Assembly: GCA_014729615.1 (NCBI GenBank)
Contig: WJJQ01000126.1
Coordinates: forward strand, 1 to 6,949
DNA: 6,949 nucleotides
Reading direction: 5' to 3'
Origin: Candidatus Peregrinibacteria bacterium
GTDB lineage: Bacteria; Patescibacteriota; Gracilibacteria; UBA1369
This document shows positions 1 to 5,038 of this stretch, piece by piece. Numbering within the stretch: the first letter of the stretch is position 1; each line of letters opens with the position of its first letter. The translations under genes and the position numbers were made by a program. Under the pieces are notes generated by a model that saw only the letters and a program-made list of their open reading frames with translations, did not search any database and was not told the DNA's origin.

Positions 1-1
1 C

Positions 2-967
2 TTGTTAGCTATGCATAATAATAGTTTACTGTTACCCCATTTTGAAGATAGCGAGCGAGCTGATTTTCCCGCTCATTCACATTATATGGTTCAAGAGGAC
101 GTTCAAAACAGTGTAAATGCTTTAACTGCCGCCGGAGTAAAAAATGCCGCGCAACTTGTTTTTGGTAGCCGAGAAACCGCGATCAGGCTGTTCGCGGGAT
201 CCGCCCTTTCTCATCAAATAAAAGGAGTCTTGGAAAAAGGAAAAGAGCAATTAATGAATAAAGTTACCACGTTTGAAAATCGACCTGAACCTTCAAAAGA
301 GAATTTAAGCCATCATCAAGTCATTAATACTCGACTGGCTGAGAAAATAGTGGAGTCAGCTGATTTTTTTGGTTTAGCGCCGGGGTCGGAACACATTCCC
401 ATGAAGAATAATCTGCCGGAGTTAAATAATGTAAACGTAGAAGGTGTTCGTCGCATTGTTTCTGAAAATAAAACCAGTGAAACTGCTTTAAGAAGAAATT
501 TAGGTGAAATTGTAAAAAAGACTGTAAGCAATTTGCGTCATTTAGGTGACAATTTCACAAGGTCGGCACAGGTAAGAGCCGCGAAGACTCAATATACTCT
601 TGAAGATAGCGCAAGAAACATTGAGGCGTTGATAAATGATATAACTTCATTAACACAAGATATTATTGAAATAGCTACCAATGAATCTCTTCCCTTAACC
701 GAGCGTGAAAGACAAATTTACAGCTATCTTGATCAAGTTAATTTAAGTGGGTTAAGTTTTGAAATTATTGCCGCCATGGAGCAGTCGCAGTTAAACATTG
801 AAAATGAAATTGGATCGCATGAAAGCGCTATCGCGGCCATGAAACCTTTTTTAGACACTTACTCAGACAACAATCTGGCTGTTTTCATTGAAAAGACTAA
901 AGAATCTCGTACGGCAATTGCAAGGATTCTTGGTAAGGCTTATTTAATGAAACGAGGTCTTATTTAG
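2..967 (+). CDS. Hypothetical helical protein, possibly 5'-truncated by the window edge
   Basis: I do not recognise this protein. The frame is open from the left edge, so the true start may lie outside the window; in-window candidates are TTG at 2 and ATG at 11, and too little upstream sequence is present to choose. The 321 readable residues contain no cysteine, no tryptophan, no signal peptide and no membrane segment. Composition suggests a mostly alpha-helical soluble protein, with helix-like stretches around residues 160-225 and 255-310. A short polar, proline-containing linker lies near residues 90-105. The stop codon is followed two bases later by a strong hairpin terminator, so this is the last gene of its transcript. 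A cytoplasmic or structural role is possible, but no function can be assigned. That it is a real gene is well supported by its length, its protein-like composition and the terminator at its end. Confidence 0.75.
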   Translation: MLAMHNNSLLLPHFEDSERADFPAHSHYMVQEDVQNSVNALTAAGVKNAAQLVFGSRETAIRLFAGSALSHQIKGVLEKGKEQLMNKVTTFENRPEPSKENLSHHQVINTRLAEKIVESADFFGLAPGSEHIPMKNNLPELNNVNVEGVRRIVSENKTSETALRRNLGEIVKKTVSNLRHLGDNFTRSAQVRAAKTQYTLEDSARNIEALINDITSLTQDIIEIATNESLPLTERERQIYSYLDQVNLSGLSFEIIAAMEQSQLNIENEIGSHESAIAAMKPFLDTYSDNNLAVFIEKTKESRTAIARILGKAYLMKRGLI

Positions 968-968
968 T

Positions 969-1000
969 AAAAAAAGGCCGGCGCAAGCGCCGGCCTCTTT
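969..1000. terminator. Strong bidirectional intrinsic terminator
   Basis: An almost pure GC stem (976-983 paired with 988-995, loop CAAG at 984-987) is flanked by seven A residues on the left (969-975) and by TCTTT on the right. On the minus strand it is a textbook terminator, with the stem followed by seven T, positioned 20 bases after the stop of the RRM gene. On the plus strand the T tract is interrupted but the same stem lies directly after the stop of the 2-967 gene. It therefore serves both converging genes, more strongly the minus-strand one. Confidence 0.9.
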
Positions 1001-1020
1001 CAAAACTTATTGGTTTCAAA

Positions 1021-1275
1021 TTAGTCCTCTTTTGGTCTAGCTTCGTTTACAATAATTTTTCTTCCGTCCAATTCTTGCTCATGCCACATATCAATAGCTG
1101 CTTGAGCTTCTTCGGGAGTCGCCATTTCAACGAATCCGAATCCTTTAGAACGACCTGACATTCTGTCAGAAATAACTTTTGCAGAAACAACTGTTCCCGC
1201 TTTTTCGAAAGCTTCTTGAAGCATGGCGTCATTTACACCCCATGAAAGGCTTCCAACGAATAGATTTGTACCCAT
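1021..1275 (-). CDS. Small single-RRM RNA-binding protein
   Basis: This 84-residue protein is essentially one RNA recognition motif. RNP2 is LFVGSL at residues 5-10 and RNP1 is KGFGFVEM at residues 44-51, with the aromatic residues that stack on RNA bases (Phe6, Phe46, Phe48) all present. The end (NEARPKED) matches the usual close of bacterial RRM proteins, without the glycine-rich tail of some cyanobacterial members. Family knowledge: these proteins bind single-stranded RNA in the cytoplasm and in cyanobacteria are often cold-induced, acting in mRNA stability or translation. The ATG at 1275 is chosen because RNP2 begins four residues later. No Shine-Dalgarno site precedes it. The gene has its own strong promoter (1387-1415) and a leader of about 105 bases with a large inverted repeat, which suggests post-transcriptional or autoregulatory control. 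It ends at the terminator 969-1000. Confidence 0.95.
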   Translation of the reverse strand: MGTNLFVGSLSWGVNDAMLQEAFEKAGTVVSAKVISDRMSGRSKGFGFVEMATPEEAQAAIDMWHEQELDGRKIIVNEARPKED

Positions 1276-1280
1276 ATTGT

Positions 1281-1326
1281 GTTAGGGTTAAGAATAATAA
1301 CAATTTATCGCGTTCTTAACCTTAAC
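1281..1326 (-). promoter_or_regulatory. 14-bp inverted repeat in the RRM gene leader, next to the start codon
   Basis: Bases 1281-1294 (GTTAGGGTTAAGAA) and 1313-1326 (TTCTTAACCTTAAC) are inverted copies that match at 13 of 14 positions, separated by an 18-base AT-rich spacer. In the minus-strand transcript the single mismatch is A against C, and the stem ends five bases before the ATG of the RRM gene. It could act as an RNA hairpin that limits ribosome access, or at DNA level as an operator. There is no T tract after it, so it is not a terminator. Seen directly; the regulatory role is inferred. Confidence 0.6.
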
Positions 1327-1386
1327 TGAACCTGTACAATGAAATGTGACCGTCGAACCAAGGGAACTTTGAAAATTGCAATATTG

Positions 1387-1415
1387 ATTATAAGTAACTT
1401 TTTAGTATAAAGCAA
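1387..1415 (-). promoter_or_regulatory. Sigma70-type promoter of the RRM gene
   Basis: On the minus strand TTGCTT (1415-1410) is followed after exactly 17 bases by a perfect TATAAT (1392-1387). The predicted start of transcription is near 1380, giving a leader of about 105 bases before the ATG at 1275. It sits immediately after the stop codon of the GyrI-like gene, so the RRM gene can be transcribed separately. No terminator lies between the two genes, so read-through is also possible. Confidence 0.65.
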
Positions 1416-1421
1416 CAGATT

Positions 1422-1970
1422 TTAATATTCCATCATATAAAGAATCTTGTTGTTGCCCACATCGTAATATTCAATCCCCTTATCCGGTACAGGAATGCCT
1501 TTTTCTTCAAGATATTTCGCAAAGGCGGGATAAACCTTCATCGGCCCCAACATGTATGACAAATTATTTTTTATCGGAAATTCGGCAACCAAGTAATTCA
1601 TGCGTTCAATCGTTTTGAAATCAAACTTATCCCGATTTTCTTCGATCAAATCCATTTCATCATCTGGAATCACAGCGCCAACTTCACTGCGCAACTCATC
1701 AGCCGGCACTTTAGCGGGATCGTCATAATAAATACCAATTCCATCCGTCGGGTTAAATCCCGCCGCCCTCATCTCTTCGTCCAAACGCATCATCGGCTCT
1801 CCCACTCCCGTATAAGGACCAATATGTTCGGTGTAGGCAATGGTAAACGGACCAAGTTCTTTTTCTTCAATTGTTAATTGAGCAAAATATCCCATATAGG
1901 CCAGAAACGAAATTATTCCAATTGCCAGAACAAGTATGACAATACCAATAATTAAAAGTGCTTTTTTCAT
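1422..1970 (-). CDS. Membrane-anchored GyrI-like (effector-binding) domain protein
   Basis: The 182 residues begin with a single hydrophobic anchor (about residues 5-27, after two lysines) and continue into a domain of the GyrI/AraC effector-binding superfamily (about 32-182). Supporting signs are the first strand and turn ending in HIGPY (49-53), the GIGIYYDDP stretch at 77-85 followed by the strand with EVGAVIP (96-102), and the closing IEYYDV (166-171), where family members carry a conserved acidic residue (here Glu167). Family knowledge: these domains form a barrel-like pocket that binds small molecules or a protein partner. No DNA-binding domain is fused, so it is not an AraC or MerR type regulator. 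With the anchor N-terminal, the domain probably faces outside the membrane, where it may bind a ligand. The ATG at 1970 is favoured because it supplies the whole anchor; there is no Shine-Dalgarno site. The ligand is unknown. Confidence 0.85.
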   Translation of the reverse strand: MKKALLIIGIVILVLAIGIISFLAYMGYFAQLTIEEKELGPFTIAYTEHIGPYTGVGEPMMRLDEEMRAAGFNPTDGIGIYYDDPAKVPADELRSEVGAVIPDDEMDLIEENRDKFDFKTIERMNYLVAEFPIKNNLSYMLGPMKVYPAFAKYLEEKGIPVPDKGIEYYDVGNNKILYMMEY

Positions 1971-1993
1971 TTTTATGATGTTAAGTTAATGGC

Positions 1994-2022
1994 ATTTTAC
2001 TCTATTTTGCATTTTTTCTAAA
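1994..2022 (-). promoter_or_regulatory. Possible promoter of the GyrI-like gene
   Basis: On the minus strand TTTAGA (2022-2017, 4 of 6 consensus) and TAAAAT (1999-1994, 5 of 6) are separated by 17 bases. Transcription would start near 1987, giving a leader of about 17 bases. The -35 box overlaps the stop codon of the HNH gene. In such AT-rich sequence a chance match is quite possible. Confidence 0.35.
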
Positions 2023-2773
2023 GCTTTCTATACATCATCACTCTTTCATCGGTTAAATGCTCCAAGTCATGATGCGCTTTGCATAGAGGCACCATAAATT
2101 TAGGGCTGTGGATTTTGCCGATTGAGCGCCTTAATGTGTGATGGAAGTTGGTTGATTTTTGTTGGCAGCCGGGTACCGCGCATTTGTTTTCGTATTTGTA
2201 GTGGATTGCCTGCTTAATTTTCACGGGGATGTAGCTTGATTTGGCCGGCGCTTCAAGTTGGTTGTTTTGCTCTGTTTGCTTGTCACGTTGATTGAGCATA
2301 TTTCGTAACATTTCATTCACATCTATTCCCTCTTCATGTAATTGTTGTAATTTTTTTTGCACGTCATCCGCCATTTCAAACCTGCTCACGTGCACAGTTT
2401 TATGCTCTTTTATGGCTAGTTCAAGCGATCTTGATGAAAGGTTTTTTGTCATGTGAACAAGTTCCGTTTGGTTTTGTTCTGTTGCGATTGATGCAACCCT
2501 TGCAAGTTTGTTCACGCTGATTTCACCTTTTACAAGAACCTTCTTTAATGCTGGTTTGTTTGCAAACCTCTTTTCAAGTTGAAGTACTCGTTGAACCTGT
2601 TCGCGGCTGACTCCCGCAAGAACAGCGGCAAAGTGAAAAACGGATTCAAAGCCTTTTGCTTGCCATAATCTTCTGCGTGCCACTTCGGGCAAAAGTCCAA
2701 TGAACTTGCGCCGTGCTTCCAAAGCGGCTTTGCCGTATTCTCTACATTTTTCATATAGTTGTTTATCGCTCAT
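2018..2773 (-). CDS. HNH endonuclease-type protein
   Basis: A 251-residue protein is read from the ATG at 2773. Residues 1 to about 130 are helical and charged, and about 165-205 is a glutamine-rich linker. The C-terminal HNH/zinc module spans about 180-251: Cys198 and Cys203 (CAVPGC), His211-His212, then Cys231 and His234-His235 (CKAHH). The four-cysteine pattern of many HNH proteins is altered, since the second metal pair is Cys with His. The position usually held by the central Asn appears to be Phe226, so catalysis is not assured. Family knowledge: HNH modules bind a divalent metal and cut or nick DNA. The frame stays open upstream to ATGs at 2797 and 2875, but an extended -10 box lies directly before 2797, so those codons would not be transcribed; MSDKQ is the likelier N-terminus. 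No restriction or toxin partner gene is adjacent. Its biological role is unknown; it could be a nuclease of mobile origin. Confidence 0.85.
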   Translation of the reverse strand: MSDKQLYEKCREYGKAALEARRKFIGLLPEVARRRLWQAKGFESVFHFAAVLAGVSREQVQRVLQLEKRFANKPALKKVLVKGEISVNKLARVASIATEQNQTELVHMTKNLSSRSLELAIKEHKTVHVSRFEMADDVQKKLQQLHEEGIDVNEMLRNMLNQRDKQTEQNNQLEAPAKSSYIPVKIKQAIHYKYENKCAVPGCQQKSTNFHHTLRRSIGKIHSPKFMVPLCKAHHDLEHLTDERVMMYRKL

Positions 2774-2798
2774 ATTCGTCTGGGTTAAAGTATCCATT

Positions 2799-2807
2799 AT
2801 TATAGCA
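2799..2807 (-). promoter_or_regulatory. Extended -10 promoter of the HNH gene
   Basis: On the minus strand TGCTATAAT (2807-2799) is a perfect extended -10 element. No good -35 box lies 16-18 bases upstream, which is common for this promoter class. Transcription would start near 2792, about 18 bases before the ATG at 2773. This excludes the upstream in-frame ATGs at 2797 and 2875 as starts for transcripts from this promoter. Confidence 0.55.
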
Positions 2808-2887
2808 GAAAGAAGCCAAAAAACACGCTTTAAGGCTTGCGAACGCTTGTCAAATTGTGTCGCAATAACCATCAAAATACGGCTACC

Positions 2888-2992
2888 CTAAGCAATTTTT
2901 GCCAAGCGCACTGATCTAAAATATTTCTTAAATGTGGTGTAATCGTCACGTCCACCAGCACCCGCATAAAACAACAATGAAATGCTTGACAT
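2888..2992 (-). pseudogene. Possible 34-codon ORF or 3' gene remnant in the divergent spacer
   Basis: Between the HNH gene and the plus-strand cluster, the minus strand reads ATG at 2992 to TAG at 2888. The middle and end of the peptide look protein-like (YAGAGGRDDYTTF, then KKYFRS and RLAKIA). The local sequence around 2941-2970 is richer in GC than its surroundings. It may be the tail of a lost gene or a chance ORF. No family is recognised and no ribosome site is seen. Confidence 0.2.
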
Positions 2993-3014
2993 CTACTTTA
3001 TTTTACGGTTTTAT
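2986..3014 (+). promoter_or_regulatory. Promoter of the plus-strand membrane-protein cluster
   Basis: A perfect -35 box TTGACA lies at 2986-2991. The -10 is less clear: TTTTAT at 3009-3014 gives 17-base spacing (4 of 6), while TTATAC at 3011-3016 gives 19. Transcription would start near 3021, about 24 bases before the ATG at 3045. Because the -35 box covers codons 2-4 of the longest reading frame (ATG at 2982), that upstream ATG is unlikely to be the start. Confidence 0.5.
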
Positions 3015-3044
3015 ACATCCTTAGTCTTAAAAAAAGCGTTAGCT

Positions 3045-4097
3045 ATGAAAAAATCATTACAGGAAAAATTATCATTTCTACCTCCAGTGTTATTTGTAGC
3101 AGGCACACTCTCAATTTGCAGTTATGGTGCATGTAGCGTTTATAAAGATAGAAAAGATCAATTAGAAAGGCTTTTAGATTCTGATCTAAACGAAATTGAT
3201 ACTCAAAAATGGAATGAAAAAAAAATCAAAGAGAATTATGGTAATTATATTAGTGAGTTGGATGGCATTAAGGAAGAATGTGATGATTTAGTTCAGCAAG
3301 AAAAGGCACTAACAAGCAGAGGAGAAGTCAATGCAGGTATGACTTATGATTTAAGAAAAAAAATTCATGTATTTAAAGCAATATTGGAAAATTTAGATAT
3401 GGAAGAAATAGAAACTGTCTGTATACAGAATGCTGTCAGACAAAGAATGATTGAAAGTGATGTACCCCTTGATGATGAAAACATTAAAGACTGGACAACT
3501 GATTGTAAAGACAGCATTAAAGAACTGAAAAATAGCATTAAAGAAACAGTTAAGAGTTTGGAAAAGCTTGATGAAATTATTAAGAAACGGTCTAAAATTG
3601 ACTATAAGCCTTTTCCACTCATTACTTTAATTGACCCAGAAGATAAAATTGTTTACGAGGCAAATGTGGAAAAAAGCACCGTAAAAAATATTAATACGGT
3701 TCTAGAAAATTTAGATGATGTTACAAACAATACTGGAGCAACGTTCACTCAAGATGCTCTGGTTGAATTGGATTTTCTTGCAGATGATGGTGTTGATGGA
3801 GATTTTGGACTAGGTTCCAAGAACGCTGTTTCCACGTTATGTACAAGTTTAAACGTTATTATGGCGCTTGGTGAAAAAGAAACAATGAATGAAAGGCAGT
3901 ATAACGCTCTCATTGAAGGCGATGATAGTTTTAATCTTGAAGAACTACTGGCAAAAGCGGGTCATCTGCATTTTGAGGACGTTGATGGGGAGTATGAGAA
4001 AGAAACGGCATATGCAATTTTCAGATTTGAAGATGCCCTCGTTGAAGCGGGAATAACAAAAAGTAGCGTCGAGGCATGCCATAATAAATATAAATAA
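3045..4097 (+). CDS. Membrane-anchored protein with two divergent PG_binding_1-like repeats (putative)
   Basis: A 350-residue protein from the ATG at 3045; the frame is open back to an ATG at 2982, but the promoter -35 box sits there. After a lysine-containing N-terminus, residues 11-33 form one hydrophobic segment containing Cys25 and Cys30, without a proper lipobox, so it is more likely an anchor than a lipoprotein signal. Residues 35-185 are highly charged and helical, probably coiled coil. Two C-terminal segments share the spacing of PG_binding_1 repeats: about 235-290, with GVDGDFG then SKNAV, and about 297-350, with DVDGEYE then ETAYAI. That fold binds peptidoglycan, so the likely picture is a membrane anchor, a spacer, and wall-contacting domains outside; this is inferred from pattern only. 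The gene is visibly more AT-rich than its neighbours: two 60-base lines counted at 30% and 33% GC, against 42-52% in lines from the HNH and SLH genes, which hints at a different origin. It heads a three-gene plus-strand cluster. Confidence 0.75.
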   Translation: MKKSLQEKLSFLPPVLFVAGTLSICSYGACSVYKDRKDQLERLLDSDLNEIDTQKWNEKKIKENYGNYISELDGIKEECDDLVQQEKALTSRGEVNAGMTYDLRKKIHVFKAILENLDMEEIETVCIQNAVRQRMIESDVPLDDENIKDWTTDCKDSIKELKNSIKETVKSLEKLDEIIKKRSKIDYKPFPLITLIDPEDKIVYEANVEKSTVKNINTVLENLDDVTNNTGATFTQDALVELDFLADDGVDGDFGLGSKNAVSTLCTSLNVIMALGEKETMNERQYNALIEGDDSFNLEELLAKAGHLHFEDVDGEYEKETAYAIFRFEDALVEAGITKSSVEACHNKYK

Positions 4098-4101
4098 AAA
4101 C

Positions 4102-4130
4102 TTACCTTACCCGGTTTTGTGGTGTAAGAT
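4102..4130 (+). promoter_or_regulatory. Weak candidate promoter before the 123-residue gene
   Basis: TTACCT (4102-4107, 3 of 6) and TAAGAT (4125-4130, 4 of 6) are 17 bases apart. Transcription would start about 18 bases before the ATG at 4155, similar to the short leaders inferred for other genes here. The match is weak; the gene may instead be co-transcribed from the promoter at 2986-3014, since only 57 bases separate it from the upstream gene and no terminator is seen. Confidence 0.25.
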
Positions 4131-4154
4131 GAAACGGTAACTAACAAATCAACC

Positions 4155-4526
4155 ATGGGATCAGGAGCAGGGTCGTACGGTCATCATGAAATTGGTGACA
4201 CAAAAAGCAGTGCTCAAATGGATGAGCACAAAAAAACTCTTCAGAAGTTCATAGATCAAGGATACAAAGTTGAGTCACAAGAAGAAAAAGATGAAAAAGG
4301 TTTGGGTGGCGAACTGGTTTGGCAGGGCCTGGTAACTGTTTTGGTGCCGCCAAGCAGTCAAATGCCGCAAATTAAAATGGATGCGCGGGAAGTGTTCGGT
4401 CACTATAACTATCAGGATGAGGCTTTTGTTGAATATGACAATCCAAGGTTTGAAGTTAAGGCGTATACAAAGGGTAACTCATTAAGCGATTTTAACGAGG
4501 ACTGGGCGCCGTTCGATATAGCATAA
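4155..4526 (+). CDS. Hypothetical small acidic protein
   Basis: I do not recognise this 123-residue protein. It begins with a glycine/serine-rich stretch (MGSGAGSYGHH), followed by a charged helix-like region (about 18-48) and then a predicted mixed strand region (about 52-110) containing LVWQGLVTVLVPP (54-66) and an acidic, aromatic end. It has no cysteine, signal peptide or membrane segment, so it is probably cytoplasmic. The ATG at 4155 is the first in frame after the upstream stop and is used here; an alternative is Met22 (4218). The next gene begins 11 bases after its stop, so the two are almost certainly co-transcribed. A role linked to the downstream membrane protein is a reasonable guess from this spacing, but no function can be named. 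Confidence 0.7.
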   Translation: MGSGAGSYGHHEIGDTKSSAQMDEHKKTLQKFIDQGYKVESQEEKDEKGLGGELVWQGLVTVLVPPSSQMPQIKMDAREVFGHYNYQDEAFVEYDNPRFEVKAYTKGNSLSDFNEDWAPFDIA

Positions 4527-4537
4527 CTTTTTTGCAA

Positions 4538-5014
4538 ATGTCTGCAGATACAAAAAAAGCGGGAGATGCGTTCAGTAAAGGTTGCGGCAGTTGCTTTTTG
4601 TTTTTTTTCTTTTTCACTTTCATTTTGCCGATGATAACATCCGGCGATGAAAGTTCCGTGCCGATAATAATTATTGCGGTTATTATTATTGCTTCAATTT
4701 TCGGTTCTTTGTTTAAAAAACAAAAACAATCAAATGATTCAGAAATAATTGCGGCTAACTCACGTTCAATGGGTTCGATCTTCGGCAAACCCGTTGATTT
4801 TGGAAATTTTAAAAAACAAGATTCATTTTCCGAAAAAGAATCTAAGGCACTAACTAATAATCCGCGGGGCAGCTTGACTGTCTCGGACAAGCCCTATTCT
4901 TTAGGCACAATTATTGCCATTGCGGTAGTTTTGATTGCGCTGTGGATCGGCGTCGTAATTTACTTTTTCGCGGAATCCCCCGAACAGATTTTACAGTATT
5001 TTGAAAACCTTTAA
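4538..5014 (+). CDS. Hypothetical three-helix membrane protein
   Basis: A 158-residue protein is read from the ATG at 4538; a TTG two codons earlier is also in frame but less likely. Hydrophobic segments are at about 17-34 (with five consecutive Phe, 22-26), 41-59 (isoleucine-rich) and 123-144. Lysines before the first segment and after the second (KKQKQ, 60-64) place the N-terminus and the polar 60-120 region inside by the positive-inside rule, leaving the short C-terminal tail outside. A CGSC pair (Cys16, Cys19) sits at the membrane edge ahead of the first helix and could bind metal or form a disulfide. No family is recognised. It starts 11 bases after the previous gene, indicating an operon. 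Its stop codon directly abuts the stop of the oncoming SLH gene. Its composition is unlike an enzyme; a structural or partner membrane role is possible. Confidence 0.75.
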   Translation: MSADTKKAGDAFSKGCGSCFLFFFFFTFILPMITSGDESSVPIIIIAVIIIASIFGSLFKKQKQSNDSEIIAANSRSMGSIFGKPVDFGNFKKQDSFSEKESKALTNNPRGSLTVSDKPYSLGTIIAIAVVLIALWIGVVIYFFAESPEQILQYFENL

Positions 5015-5038
5015 TTAGATGATGCTAAAATTGAAGGT
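5007..5038. terminator. Possible weak terminator hairpin across the convergent stops
   Basis: ACCTTTAATT (5007-5016) can pair with AATTGAAGGT (5029-5038) over ten base pairs with one G-U, around a 12-base loop. On the minus strand the stem has one mismatch and is followed by TTTTC, so it would better suit the SLH gene. The stop codons of both genes lie in or beside the left arm, so the hairpin would lie within coding sequence. The stem is AT-rich and no full T tract follows on the plus strand. Confidence 0.35.

Noticed and set aside
1282..1290. TTAGGGTTA, resembling a telomere repeat
   Set aside because: It is only one and a half units and is fully explained as part of the inverted repeat in the RRM gene leader.
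2018..2875. A nuclease-based defence or toxin system centred on the HNH gene
   Set aside because: No methyltransferase, helicase, NTPase, immunity protein or secretion signal is found next to it.
2888..2992. A tRNA-like 3' end on the plus strand (ending AGCACCCGCA)
   Set aside because: No matching 5' acceptor arm, no TTCRA T-loop and no anticodon arm could be found upstream.
4101..4128. Possible hairpin CTTACCC / GGTGTAAG after the 3045-4097 gene
   Set aside because: It needs a bulge, has a short stem and no T tract follows, so it is not a credible terminator.
4155..4190. N-terminal MGSGAGSYGHH resembling an engineered tag
   Set aside because: There is no His6 run, no protease site and no vector sequence around it; it is most simply a native glycine-rich N-terminus.
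4492..4890. A 132-codon minus-strand ORF opposite the membrane-protein gene
   Set aside because: It is the antisense shadow of the 4538-5014 gene and the end of the preceding gene; the plus-strand frames have credible protein features and operon spacing.
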